From contig JADGOT010000224.1 of assembly GCA_017882805.1 (NCBI GenBank), positions 1 to 37,046 of the forward strand: a stretch of 37,046 bases of DNA, given 5' to 3'. Under the pieces are notes generated by a model. The model did not search any database and was not told the DNA's origin. It worked only from the letters and a program-made list of their open reading frames with translations. The position numbers and the translations under genes were made by a program. Below, piece after piece: positions 7,211-15,924 of this stretch (its first letter is position 1; each line of letters starts with the position of its first letter). The stretch is from Glaciihabitans sp. GTDB taxonomy: Bacteria > Actinomycetota > Actinomycetes > Actinomycetales > Microbacteriaceae.

Positions 7211-8646
7211 CCTCCACTTCCGGTGTCTTGCTGCCCGGGTTTGTGGGGCCGACGCTGCCCGACTGGCTTGCGGCACGGCTTCGCGACGGTCTCGCGGGCG
7301 TCTGCCTGTTTGCCACGAACATCGAGTCACGCGCGCAGCTGCGTGCACTCACTACCGCGATCCGCGAGGCGAACCCGCTTGCGTTGATCGCCATTGACGA
7401 GGAGGGCGGTGATGTCACTCGGTTGTACAGCAGTTCGGGCTCGCCGTACCCCGGGAACGCCCTTCTCGGCCGCATCGACGACGTCGACTTCACGGCCTCC
7501 GTCGCTACAAGTGTCGGCTGGGAGCTGCGGAGAGCGGGCGTCAACCTCAACTTCGCCCCCGACGTCGACATTAACTCGAACCCCGAGAATCCGGTCATCG
7601 GAAGCCGCAGCTTCGGGGCTACCGCCGATCTGGTTGCGCGGCACACGAGCGCCTGGGTTACCGGGCTGCAGTCCACGTCGGTTGCGGCGAGCGTGAAACA
7701 CTTTCCCGGCCACGGTGACACCGCGACCGACTCTCATCTCGCGTTGCCTGTGGTCGATCTCTCACTCGAGGAACTGCGCAGGCGCGAGCTGGTGCCGTTC
7801 GTTGCCGCGATTGCCGCGGGGACGCAGACGGTCATGACCTCGCACATCCTCCTTCCCCAGCTCGATGCCGACAACCCGGCGACGCTCTCGCGCCGCATCC
7901 TGGGCGACCTTCTTCGCACGGAGCTCGGTTTCGACGGTGTCATCGTCACGGACGCCCTCGACATGCATGGAGCAAGCGGTGAGACAGGCATTCCCATCGC
8001 CGCCGTTCGGTCGCTGAATGCTGGCGCCGACCTGCTGTGTATCGGTACGGAGAACACCGACGAGGAACTCACCGCCATCGATGCGGCCATCACGGCTGCG
8101 ATCGCCGACGGAACTCTCGAGGCCGGACGGGTGGCCGAGGCGGTCAACCGCAACCAGTCTCTCGCTCGGTTCCTGGCGACCGACTCTGGGGCGATTCCGG
8201 TGCTCGAGGCAGCCGAACCGCGCTTCCCGCTTGAGCCAGCGATCGCCGTCTTCGACGTTGCGTCCGGTGTCACGGTCAGGCCGAACAGACAAATCGTCAC
8301 GCTCGAAACGACGGCCAATATTGCCGTTGGGGCGTCGCCCTGGGGACTCGCTGCGGCAGGCACCGACGTCATTCCGGTGCACCGCGACGACGCGCTTCCC
8401 GACACGCCACCGGACGGCGCCCAGCTGGTGATCGTTGGCAAGGACAACCACCGTCATGCTTGGGTACGGGAACTGGTTGACTTGGCGCGCGAGCGCGACA
8501 CATCCACTCTCGTGATCGACATGGGCTGGCCGTCTGACGACCGGCAATACGCGGATGTGGCGACCTTCGGTGCGTCGCGATACGTGGGTCAGGCGCTCGC
8601 CGCGTGGCTCAAACGCACGTCACTAGAAACGGAAGAGAAGCAGTGA
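7207..8646 (+). CDS. nagZ: GH3 beta-N-acetylhexosaminidase (NagZ type), cytoplasmic
   Basis: A 479-aa glycoside hydrolase family 3 enzyme. The NagZ-specific loop KHFPGHGDTATDSH (~164-177) supplies the His general acid/base and its Asp partner; the nucleophile Asp is in VIVTDALDMHG (~248). The first ~340 residues are the TIM-barrel; the remaining ~140 form a second domain, as in longer Gram-positive NagZ proteins. There is no signal peptide, so it acts on imported substrate in the cytosol, releasing GlcNAc from chito- or muropeptide-derived saccharides. The start is TTG at 7207, behind TTAAGGG, overlapping the permease stop. Some actinobacterial GH3 enzymes of this type work as phosphorylases giving GlcNAc-1-phosphate; sequence alone does not exclude that. 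Confidence 0.88.
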   Translation: MTSTSGVLLPGFVGPTLPDWLAARLRDGLAGVCLFATNIESRAQLRALTTAIREANPLALIAIDEEGGDVTRLYSSSGSPYPGNALLGRIDDVDFTASVATSVGWELRRAGVNLNFAPDVDINSNPENPVIGSRSFGATADLVARHTSAWVTGLQSTSVAASVKHFPGHGDTATDSHLALPVVDLSLEELRRRELVPFVAAIAAGTQTVMTSHILLPQLDADNPATLSRRILGDLLRTELGFDGVIVTDALDMHGASGETGIPIAAVRSLNAGADLLCIGTENTDEELTAIDAAITAAIADGTLEAGRVAEAVNRNQSLARFLATDSGAIPVLEAAEPRFPLEPAIAVFDVASGVTVRPNRQIVTLETTANIAVGASPWGLAAAGTDVIPVHRDDALPDTPPDGAQLVIVGKDNHRHAWVRELVDLARERDTSTLVIDMGWPSDDRQYADVATFGASRYVGQALAAWLKRTSLETEEKQ

Positions 8647-9545
8647 GAGTCGGAGTGGACATCGGCGGCACCAACACGGATGCCGTCGTGCTCGATGACG
8701 CCGGCGTTGTGGCGCACTCACTCCGGCTGCCGACGGGATGGGGTTCCGACGCCGTTCTCGGTACCGCAACCGATGTCGTTCGTGCGCTGGCCGGCGCCGT
8801 CGGCATCGAGCCCGCCTCGTTCTCTTCGATCGGCGTAGGCATTCCGGGTGCGGTCGATTCCGAACACGGCACCGTCACCCACGCCCGAAACCTCGGTGTC
8901 GCTCGCCTCGATCTGGGGACTCTGCTTGCGGCGAATCTGGGCAAGCCCGTGCGGGTCGAGAACGACGTCAACGCAGCGGCTCTCGGTGCGTTTCACCAGT
9001 TGAGCCTCGACGCGACCAACTCTCTCGCTTACCTCAACCTCGGCACTGGACTCGCCGCTGGTCTCGTGCTCGGTGGCAAACTGTGGCGCGGTTCCCGCGG
9101 GGCGGCAGGCGAGATTGGGCACATCCTGATCGATCCGGCCGGGCCACTGGATGTCGACGGCCAGCCGGGCGCGCTTGAGGTGCTCGCCTCCGGCTCGGGT
9201 ATCGCGTCGCAGAGGCCGGGCTCGGTGTCCGAAATGCTCGCTGCTGCAGCCGCCGGAGAATCGGACGCGATCGAGATTCGTCGCCGGATGTTCGACGGGG
9301 TCGCTTCCGCGGTGCGAATTCTGGTGCTGACACTCGATGTCAACGTCGTCGTGATCGGCGGCGGCATCAGCACCATGGGCGACGACCTGCTCGGCGCCGT
9401 GCGTGACGTCTTCGCGGCGTGGGAGAAAACCTCGCCATTCATCACTTCCCTTGCGCTCGGCTCCCGGGTGCGTATTCTGGCGCCGGACACGTCGACCGCC
9501 GCGACCGGCGCAGCATGGCTGGGGGCAACGCCGTGGCAGAGGTAG
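8643..9545 (+). CDS. ROK-family sugar kinase, probable N-acetylglucosamine kinase
   Basis: A 300-aa protein. I set the start at GTG 8643 (MRVGVDIGGTNTDAVVLD), which overlaps the nagZ stop (GTGA), follows a GGAAGAGAAG Shine-Dalgarno and places the phosphate-binding loop DIGGTNTD at residue ~6. The track's start at 8604 lies inside nagZ. The catalytic-Asp segment is VRVENDVNAAALG. The ROK zinc site is lost: EIGH is present, but the CxCGxxGCxE stretch reads DVDGQPGALE. Context between nagZ and nagB suggests it makes GlcNAc-6-phosphate, the substrate of NagA. Another amino sugar, such as glucosamine, is possible. Confidence 0.82.
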   Translation: MRVGVDIGGTNTDAVVLDDAGVVAHSLRLPTGWGSDAVLGTATDVVRALAGAVGIEPASFSSIGVGIPGAVDSEHGTVTHARNLGVARLDLGTLLAANLGKPVRVENDVNAAALGAFHQLSLDATNSLAYLNLGTGLAAGLVLGGKLWRGSRGAAGEIGHILIDPAGPLDVDGQPGALEVLASGSGIASQRPGSVSEMLAAAAAGESDAIEIRRRMFDGVASAVRILVLTLDVNVVVIGGGISTMGDDLLGAVRDVFAAWEKTSPFITSLALGSRVRILAPDTSTAATGAAWLGATPWQR

Positions 9546-10306
9546 TTATCGTCGACTCGCCGAAAGCGGGGGGCGAAATCACAGCGGACGCTGTGGTCGC
9601 CCTGCTCGCAAGGAAACCCGACGCCGTGCTGGGATTGGCTACCGGTTCGTCGCCGCTGTCCAGCTATGCGGCCATCGCCGAGCGCGGACTCGACCTCAGC
9701 AGCGTGCGCGGTTTCGCGCTCGACGAATATGTTGGGCTGCCCCAGGGCCATCCGCAGAGCTACCGATCCGTGATCACTCGGGAGGTGGTCGAGCCCCTCG
9801 GTATGACGCCCGCCCTGGTTCGGGTTCCCGGCGACGACGGCGGCCCGCTCGAGGGTGCGGGCGAGCGATACGAGGCCGACCTCGTTGCGGCGGGTGGGGT
9901 CGACATCCAACTGCTTGGTATTGGCGGAACCGGCCACATCGGGTTCAACGAGCCCGGGTCATCCTTTGGGTCACTCACCCGGATCAAGACGCTGACCGAG
10001 AGAACGCGCGCCGACAACGCGCGCTTCTTCGCCTCACCCGACGAGGTTCCGATGCACTGCCTGACGCAGGGACTCGGAACGATCCTGCGGGCGCGCCACC
10101 TCATCCTGTTAGCGTTTGGCGCATCGAAGGCCGCTGCCATCGCCGCGGCGATCGAGGGACCACTGAGCGCGAGCGCTCCGGGTTCCGCGGTTCAACTGCA
10201 CGCACACGTCACGGTCGTCATCGACGAGGCAGCGGCTTCCCTGCTGAAGAACGCGGACTATTACCGGTACGCCTGGGACAACCGCCTGCCCTGGGAGACT
10301 CCCTAG
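9533..10306 (+). CDS. nagB: Glucosamine-6-phosphate deaminase
   Basis: NagB converts glucosamine-6-phosphate to fructose-6-phosphate and ammonia. Seen: the phosphate loop GLATGSSPLSSY, the catalytic stretch FALDEYVGL (~60-68) and GIGGTGHIGFNEPGSS (~129-144) with the ring-opening His and the Glu. The position of E. coli Asp141 is Thr here. Length is 257 aa, near the family norm of ~260. I choose GTG 9533 (MAEVVIVDSP) because GGGGG sits 7-11 nt upstream; ATG 9515 lacks a ribosome site, and the track start at 9419 lies deep in the kinase gene. It overlaps the kinase by 13 nt and is the last gene of the operon. Confidence 0.9.
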   Translation: MAEVVIVDSPKAGGEITADAVVALLARKPDAVLGLATGSSPLSSYAAIAERGLDLSSVRGFALDEYVGLPQGHPQSYRSVITREVVEPLGMTPALVRVPGDDGGPLEGAGERYEADLVAAGGVDIQLLGIGGTGHIGFNEPGSSFGSLTRIKTLTERTRADNARFFASPDEVPMHCLTQGLGTILRARHLILLAFGASKAAAIAAAIEGPLSASAPGSAVQLHAHVTVVIDEAAASLLKNADYYRYAWDNRLPWETP

Positions 10307-10479
10307 GCGTTCTGACGCGGCATCTCCCGTCAAATTTCGGTTAACGGATCGCAAAGTCGTGGGTCCACAGGTGGACAGAACATGAACATCCGTCGATTTC
10401 TGTGAGGAATCGAAGAATCTAGTTCGAAACTGACAACCGCAGTCAGGCGACGGCCACCTTCCTTCGGCAGTCTTCGCGT
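10307..10479. other. Intergenic region, nagB to GT39 gene
   Basis: A 173-nt stretch without a credible ORF. It contains the perfect palindrome GTCCAC-AG-GTGGAC at 10363-10376, which could be an operator but has no clear owner. There is no obvious terminator for the nag operon and no strong ribosome site for the next gene. Confidence 0.4.
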
Positions 10480-12537
10480 GTGACGACGACAAGAGACTCC
10501 GCACTCCGCCCTGTCGAACGCCTGGATCACGGAGGAATCGCGCCCCGGGTTCACGTCTTCCGCGATCAACCGCGTTGGGTGTTGCCGAGCCTTGCCGCGA
10601 TCGTGATGGCTGCGGTCCTTCTGTACAGCTGGAACATCGGCTATAGCGGGCTGTCGACCTACTATGCGGCATCGGTGAGGGCGATGTTGGCAAACCCTCG
10701 AGCGATCATGTTTGGCGCGCTCGACCCGGCGGTGACGACCACGCTGGACAAGTTGGCGGGATTCCTCGTCCCGCAGGCGCTCTCGGCGAAGATTTTCGGT
10801 TTCCAGGCCTGGGCTCTGTCGCTCCCGCAGGTGATCGAAGGAGCGATAACGATCGTCGCCAGCTTCGTCATTGGGGCACGCTGGCGCGGTCCGGTGATGG
10901 GGGTTTCCGTCGCGGCCGTGATGGCGTTCACACCTATGCTCGGCGCTATGTTCGGCCGTCCGATGGAGGACGGCATGCTCACAATGTGCGTGGTTCTCGC
11001 CTTCGCAAGTTGGCAGCGAGCGCTCATGCAGCGCAGTCTTCTGTGGCTATGCATTTCGGGCGCCTGGGTTGCTGTCGGTTTTCAAGCGAAGATGTTGCAG
11101 GCGTGGCTGATCCTGCCAGCGCTCCTCATCGCATATCTCGCGTGCGCGCCCCTTCCCCTGCGGCGCCGAATTGGTCAGATCGCATTGGCCGGCGCCGTCA
11201 CGGTCGTGTTGTCGTTGTCATGGATGACAGCCATCCAGCTGGCACCAGCGAACGCGCGCCCATTTGTCGACGGAACCACATCCAACAACACCTATTCGAT
11301 GGTTTTTGGCTACAACGGTCTGGACCGACTTCTGCCCGGCGCGATACCGGGTGCGGTACCTCAACTGAATTCGACGCCGGGGTCCGGGCAGACTCCTGCT
11401 AACTCGACCGCTACATCCCAGGCGAGTCGAAACGTGGCGAAGTTGGTGCTCCCGCAGTTCACGACCCAGATGGGCTGGCTGTACCCCGTGGCGTTGGCTG
11501 GGATCGTCTTCGAATGGTTGGCATGGCGGCGGTCCAGGCAACGTGTGACGACCGGGCCGGAACGCCTCACGGAACACGTCCGGGCCGGGACCGCGCTCGG
11601 ACTGCTACTGTGGCTCTTCATCACGGCCGGGGTGATGTCTGCGGCCTTTGTGCCACACGCCACCTATCTGGCGGGTATTGCGCTCCCGCTCTCAGCGTTC
11701 GCGGTCTCCGGTGCGCTGGATGCACGAAGGCTGCTTGCCGAGGCGTCGCGGAGTTGGATCATCCTGCCCGGGCTGATTCTCGCCCAGACCGGGTGGGCGG
11801 TCTTCGTCTCCGTGACCGGTGGCATCCAGTTGAGGTGGCTCGCTCCGATCATCGCCCTGACGGGCATTGCAGCGGCGATGGTGCTCGTCGTGGTGCGGAT
11901 GAGGAAGGTACGGGCGTCCAACCGCTGGTATCGGGCGGGTTTGGCTGGCGCCCTGGCCGCCACGCTAATCGGCCCAGTCGTCTGGTCGCTGTGTGTCCTG
12001 GGACCTGGTGGCGGGGGCAGCGCGAGCGACGCGTTCGCCGGTCCGCGGCCGAGTGCCTCAACCGCGCACCGGCACGAGCCTTCGATCGCGCCCGGCCCTC
12101 ACCTGAGACCGCCCTTCACGACGCCGCGAAGCGCCGGGCTCGACCATGAACAACGGCTTCTGGTCAGCTACGTCACTGCGCGAAACCACTCTTCGAGCAT
12201 TGCGTTTGCGACGGACACGATGGCTGTTGCCGTGAGTGTGATCCTGTTCACCGACGAGAATCCGATGCCCATGGGTGGCTTCTCCCAGCGCGCTCCCACG
12301 CCGGCTCTGTCCACGCTGCAGTCACTTGTCGGGTCGGGTCGGCTGCGATTCGTGCTCCTGGCGGACTACGGGAAGAGTCAGCAAGCTCCTGGCAATCCGA
12401 CCGTTGCGGCAGATCGGTTATGGGTTCGCAGGCACTGCGCGGCAGTCTTGTCAGGACACTTTCGCGAGGGGAAAGCCGCTCGGCAGACGCTTTACGACTG
12501 TGCGTCGAGTGCGAGCAGTGATAGCACTACGGGATGA
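10480..12537 (+). CDS. ArnT/PMT-like glycosyltransferase family 39 membrane protein
   Basis: A 685-aa polytopic membrane protein. About eleven hydrophobic segments run from ~35 to ~510. The segment IGYSGLSTYYAASVRAML, followed by DPAVTTTLDKLAGFLVPQAL, is characteristic of the YkcA/B-like GT39 glycosyltransferases, which use polyprenyl-phosphate sugars to decorate proteins or envelope polymers on the outer face. The C-terminal ~150 residues are soluble, with MPMGGFSQRAPTPAL and RLRFVLLADYG as in that family. The start is GTG with no clear Shine-Dalgarno. It breaks the nag cluster, lying between nagB and nagA, and ends facing nagA. The sugar and acceptor are not known. The C-terminal tail ends in low-complexity Ser/Thr. 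Confidence 0.8.
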   Translation: MTTTRDSALRPVERLDHGGIAPRVHVFRDQPRWVLPSLAAIVMAAVLLYSWNIGYSGLSTYYAASVRAMLANPRAIMFGALDPAVTTTLDKLAGFLVPQALSAKIFGFQAWALSLPQVIEGAITIVASFVIGARWRGPVMGVSVAAVMAFTPMLGAMFGRPMEDGMLTMCVVLAFASWQRALMQRSLLWLCISGAWVAVGFQAKMLQAWLILPALLIAYLACAPLPLRRRIGQIALAGAVTVVLSLSWMTAIQLAPANARPFVDGTTSNNTYSMVFGYNGLDRLLPGAIPGAVPQLNSTPGSGQTPANSTATSQASRNVAKLVLPQFTTQMGWLYPVALAGIVFEWLAWRRSRQRVTTGPERLTEHVRAGTALGLLLWLFITAGVMSAAFVPHATYLAGIALPLSAFAVSGALDARRLLAEASRSWIILPGLILAQTGWAVFVSVTGGIQLRWLAPIIALTGIAAAMVLVVVRMRKVRASNRWYRAGLAGALAATLIGPVVWSLCVLGPGGGGSASDAFAGPRPSASTAHRHEPSIAPGPHLRPPFTTPRSAGLDHEQRLLVSYVTARNHSSSIAFATDTMAVAVSVILFTDENPMPMGGFSQRAPTPALSTLQSLVGSGRLRFVLLADYGKSQQAPGNPTVAADRLWVRRHCAAVLSGHFREGKAARQTLYDCASSASSDSTTG

Positions 12538-12640
12538 TTGCAGCGATCTGTCGCTCAGGAGGCCATACCCTCGCTACGAGAAACACGAAGGACTTTGAGG
12601 ATTTGGGACTCATACTCGTCAACCCCTGGAGTAGCGCAGA
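12538..12640. other. Convergent intergenic region, GT39 / nagA
   Basis: A 103-nt gap between two convergent genes. I see no T-tailed hairpin and no ORF with coding character; the overlapping 107-aa track ORF (12275-12598) is a shadow of the GT39 gene. Confidence 0.4.
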
Positions 12641-13774
12641 CTAGCTCAGTCGGAATCCGTTGGCCCAGACGTGCTGCACGTTCCAGTGTGAGGTGAGCTG
12701 CACGACGTCGGCGACATAGCCGGGGGCGAGTAGGCCGTGACGGGAGTCGAGTCCGAGCACCCGAGCCGGTGTCAGGGTCAGGGCGGCGATGGCGTCCACC
12801 GGGGCGACGTGCGCGCTGTCGATAGCGATGCGCAGGGCACGGTCCTGCGTGAGCGTTGAACCGGCGAGGGAATGTGTACCAGCGAGATGGGCAAGGCCCT
12901 CCCGAACCTCGACCGTGACCGTGCCAAGGGGGTAATCGCCGTCGGATGATCCGGCTGCCGCCATCGCGTCCGTGACGAGGGCGATTCGGCCAGGGGCTGA
13001 CCGGAAGGCGAGGGCCGCGACATCCGGATGCACGTGCTCGCCATCGAGGATGAGCTCGAGAGTCACGCGCGGATCCTCGAATGCGGCGACTACTGGGCCG
13101 GGCGCGCGGTGGCCAATGCCCCGCATCGCGTTGAAGGCGTGGGTCAGCAGCCGTGCACCAGCGCCGAACGCGGCACGTGCCACTTCGAAGTCCGCGTCGC
13201 TATGACCGACGGCGACGACCACGCCATTTTCGACGAGGATCTCGATGAGTTCGAGCGCGTTGGGCAGCTCGGGAGCAATCGTGATCTGGCGAAGAGTGCC
13301 TCCCGCAGCGTCGAGCAGGCGATCCAGTTCCGCCGGCTGCGGCTCGCGGAGGAGGTCCGGGTTGTGCGCACCGGGCCGCTCCGGCGACAGGTATGGGCCT
13401 TCGAGGTGCGAGCCGAGAACCAGAGGGTTGGCCGCCGTCAGCTCGGCGATGACCGCCAGGTTGGCTTCGAGTTCCGCGATCGGATTAGTGACCAGGCTGA
13501 TCACGGACCGCGTTGTGCCATGGGCGTGATGCACGGCGAGTCCGGAACGGATGGCTTCTGCGCCTTCGTCGTAGGAGAAGCCCCCGGCGCCGTGCGAGTG
13601 CAGATCCATAAAGCCAGGGGTGACCCAGTGTCCGCCGAGGTCGATGACCTCATCGGCGGTGGGACCGGCACCGGTGCCGGTGGACACAATCGTGTCGCCG
13701 TCGACGAGCATCCAGTAGTCGTCGACCTGCCCCGCAGCATCCAGCTTGCGGGCGTGCGCGAACAGTGTGGTCAC
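12641..13774 (-). CDS. nagA: N-acetylglucosamine-6-phosphate deacetylase
   Basis: NagA hydrolyses GlcNAc-6-phosphate to glucosamine-6-phosphate and acetate, feeding NagB. This 377-aa amidohydrolase shows the full metal and catalytic set: LHSHG (58-62), HLEGPYLSPERPGAH with the metal Glu (~125), VGHSDA (His191), THAFNAM (His212) and the catalytic Asp in LVTDAMAA (~269). The start is GTG behind a TAGGAAAG ribosome site. It lies 7 nt downstream of purU on the same strand, so it is probably transcribed with purU rather than with the nag operon, which runs the other way. Confidence 0.95.
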   Translation of the reverse strand: MTTLFAHARKLDAAGQVDDYWMLVDGDTIVSTGTGAGPTADEVIDLGGHWVTPGFMDLHSHGAGGFSYDEGAEAIRSGLAVHHAHGTTRSVISLVTNPIAELEANLAVIAELTAANPLVLGSHLEGPYLSPERPGAHNPDLLREPQPAELDRLLDAAGGTLRQITIAPELPNALELIEILVENGVVVAVGHSDADFEVARAAFGAGARLLTHAFNAMRGIGHRAPGPVVAAFEDPRVTLELILDGEHVHPDVAALAFRSAPGRIALVTDAMAAAGSSDGDYPLGTVTVEVREGLAHLAGTHSLAGSTLTQDRALRIAIDSAHVAPVDAIAALTLTPARVLGLDSRHGLLAPGYVADVVQLTSHWNVQHVWANGFRLS

Positions 13775-13781
13775 GGCTTTC

Positions 13782-14639
13782 CTACTTGAAGATGATGGTG
13801 CGGTTTTGGTCGAGGAGTACTCGGCGCTCGGCGAACCATTTGACCGCCTGGGTCAGGGTTCGCGATTCCTCGTCCTGGCCGATTGCGACCAGCTCGGCGG
13901 GAGTGCGCGAATGGTCAACCCGCACCACGTTCTGCTCGATGATCGGCCCCTCGTCGAGGTCGCTCGTCACGAAGTGCGCCGTGGCTCCGATGAGCTTGAC
14001 GCCGCGTGCGTGCGCCTGCTTGTAGGGGTTTGCGCCCTTGAAGCCGGGCAGGAAGGAGTGGTGGATGTTGATGATGCGCCCGTTCAGTGCGGCGCACAGT
14101 TCCGGAGACAGGATCTGCATGTAGCGGGCGAGAACGACCAGCTCGATGCTGAACTCGTCGACGACATCCAGCACGCGATCCTCGAAGGCCAGCTTCTGAC
14201 CCGCGCTCGTCACCGGGTGCGACTCGAACGGCACGTCGTAGAACTCGGCGAGGCCGGCCAGCTCGCGGTGGTTGCTGAGCACGATCGGAATATCGATCGA
14301 GAGCTGTTCTGCCCGCTCGCGATACAGCAGGTCGTTGAGGCAGTGCGCGGCCTTCGACACCAGCACGAGCGTGCGCAGCGGCCGACCGACAATGTCGAGC
14401 TGCCAGGTCATCCCGTACTTTGTCGTGACGGGTTCGATCGCGGTCTCGAAACCGGCGGCATCAATGGATGACTCAACCTGCAGTCGCATGAAGAAGGTGC
14501 CGGTATCAGCGCTCGAGAACTGCTGCGACTCCGTGATGTTGCCCGCGGCCGTAACGATCGCGCCACTGATTGCGTGCACGATTCCGGGCTGATCTTTGCA
14601 GATCAGCGTCAGGATCCAGTGCGTGGTGTTCTCGCTCAC
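13782..14639 (-). CDS. purU: Formyltetrahydrofolate deformylase
   Basis: PurU hydrolyses 10-formyl-THF to formate and THF, balancing the one-carbon pool. The 285-aa protein has an N-terminal ACT domain (DQPGIVHAISGAIVTAAGNI) and a formyltransferase-like hydrolase domain. The catalytic Asn-His-Asp set is in RIINIHHSFLPGFKGANPY and GATAHFVTSDLDEGPII. I choose GTG 14639 (MSENTTHWIL). TACCCT lies 6 nt before it, as expected for a leaderless transcript, whereas the track start at 14702 runs into the divergent MFS gene. The neighbours, NCS1 permease and glyA-folD, fit a purine/folate theme. Confidence 0.93.
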   Translation of the reverse strand: MSENTTHWILTLICKDQPGIVHAISGAIVTAAGNITESQQFSSADTGTFFMRLQVESSIDAAGFETAIEPVTTKYGMTWQLDIVGRPLRTLVLVSKAAHCLNDLLYRERAEQLSIDIPIVLSNHRELAGLAEFYDVPFESHPVTSAGQKLAFEDRVLDVVDEFSIELVVLARYMQILSPELCAALNGRIINIHHSFLPGFKGANPYKQAHARGVKLIGATAHFVTSDLDEGPIIEQNVVRVDHSRTPAELVAIGQDEESRTLTQAVKWFAERRVLLDQNRTIIFK

Positions 14640-14645
14640 GAACCA

Positions 14646-14651
14646 AGGGTA
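14646..14651 (-). promoter_or_regulatory. -10 box of leaderless purU transcript
   Basis: TACCCT on the minus strand, 6 nt before the GTG start, fits the actinobacterial TAnnnT box for leaderless mRNAs. No Shine-Dalgarno is present. It lies within the 39-nt gap shared with the divergent MFS gene. Confidence 0.5.
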
Positions 14652-14665
14652 TTGCTTAGCTTCGA

Positions 14666-14671
14666 TACGCT
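14666..14671 (+). promoter_or_regulatory. -10 box of leaderless MFS transcript
   Basis: TACGCT, 7 nt before the ATG at 14679, with no Shine-Dalgarno. It pairs with the divergent purU box about 15 nt away, so the two promoters must overlap and may compete. Confidence 0.5.
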
Positions 14672-14678
14672 GGTTCGA

Positions 14679-15887
14679 ATGGCTGAACCGACGATCAAGC
14701 ACCCCTCGGTTCGCCCGTTTCCCTGGCTCGGCCTCGTCACTCTAGCCCTCGCGATTTTCGTCTCGGTAACCACCGAGTTTCTGCCGACGGGCCTGCTGCC
14801 GGAGATGGCACACGACTACAACGTCTCGCTTTCACAGGTCGGACTGCTGGTCACGATCTTCGCTGTGACCGTGGTGATCGCGACGACACCCCTATCGATC
14901 CTGACCCGGAGCTATTCCCGTAAGGGGATCGTCGTCGTCGTGATGGTCATTCTGGCGATGGGCGCTCTCGGCGCGGCGATCGCGCCGACCTACGGTCTTC
15001 TGGTCATTGCCCGCGTGGTCGGCGGACTGGCCCACGGGCTGTTCTGGGCAGTGGTCGGTGGATATGCAGCGCACCTCGTTCCCAGGCATCAGCTGGGACG
15101 CGCGGTCGCGATCACGGCGAGCGGCGCGACAGCCGCTTTCGTGCTTGGCGTTCCCATTGGCACGGCGGTCGGTCATGCGCTCGGCTGGCGGCTGGCCTTC
15201 GCGTTCATGGCCGGACTCATCCTGATCCTGACCGTGCTCGTGGTTCGGTTTCTTCCCGCCGTGGACCACCGGGTTCGGTTGTCGACAGGCGAGATCCCGC
15301 TACCCCTACGCAAAGATCGCAGTATCACGCCGGTGGCCATCCTCTGTGTCGTGATTCTGCTGCTCATGACCGCGCAGAACGTTTTCTACACCTACATTGC
15401 GCCGTGGCTCATCTCGATTGGCGGTTTCGGTGCGGCCGGCGTCCCGGGGCTCCTGCTGCTTTATGGCGGGGCCGGAGCCGTTGGACTCGTGGTCGCGGGC
15501 GTCGTCGCGGACCGCTTCCCGCGGGGTGGGTTCGTGGTGGCATTCGTGGTCGTGGCGCTCGCGGTAACAACCCTGTGGATGTTCGGCGCGCGTCAACCGG
15601 TCGTGATCGGCGCGATCGTCGTGTGGGGGGTCGCCTTTGGTGGCGGACCGGCCATCATCCAGACCCGGATGCTCCATGTCGCCTCGGCTCGAATGCGCGA
15701 GACGGCGGTTGCACTGCAAACGACGGCCTTCAACCTAGGCATCGGCGGCGGCGCACTCGTGGGAGGTCTGCTGCTGAACCAGCTCGGGCTGCGAATCCTT
15801 CCGCTCGCGGAGGCGATTCTTACGGTGGTCGGTGTGGTGTTCCTCGCTGGATCGGACGTCTGGCTGGCTCGCCGCCGCCTGCGTTGA
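14679..15887 (+). CDS. MFS transporter, DHA1/AraJ-like
   Basis: A 402-aa twelve-helix major facilitator. The first helix ends FLPTGLLPEMAHDYNVSLSQVG, the usual start of AraJ/PbuE-type drug:H+ antiporters. The helix 4-5 region carries ARVVGGLAHGLFWAVVGGYA and VLGVPIGTAVGHALGW (the antiporter motif C region). The ATG at 14679 is chosen because the track's 35-residue extension lies in the purU coding region and has no membrane character. It probably exports a small hydrophobic or purine-like compound. The divergent purU and downstream NCS1 permease hint at nucleobases, but the substrate is unproven. Confidence 0.85.
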   Translation: MAEPTIKHPSVRPFPWLGLVTLALAIFVSVTTEFLPTGLLPEMAHDYNVSLSQVGLLVTIFAVTVVIATTPLSILTRSYSRKGIVVVVMVILAMGALGAAIAPTYGLLVIARVVGGLAHGLFWAVVGGYAAHLVPRHQLGRAVAITASGATAAFVLGVPIGTAVGHALGWRLAFAFMAGLILILTVLVVRFLPAVDHRVRLSTGEIPLPLRKDRSITPVAILCVVILLLMTAQNVFYTYIAPWLISIGGFGAAGVPGLLLLYGGAGAVGLVVAGVVADRFPRGGFVVAFVVVALAVTTLWMFGARQPVVIGAIVVWGVAFGGGPAIIQTRMLHVASARMRETAVALQTTAFNLGIGGGALVGGLLLNQLGLRILPLAEAILTVVGVVFLAGSDVWLARRRLR

Positions 15888-15924
15888 CAGCGTTCCGGTC
15901 AGGGCTGTAGCTTTGCGGGAATGA

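Noticed and set aside
10363-10376. GTCCAC-AG-GTGGAC palindrome as an operator
   Set aside because: Exact but short, with no second copy seen and no regulator beside it; kept only as a note in the intergenic entry.
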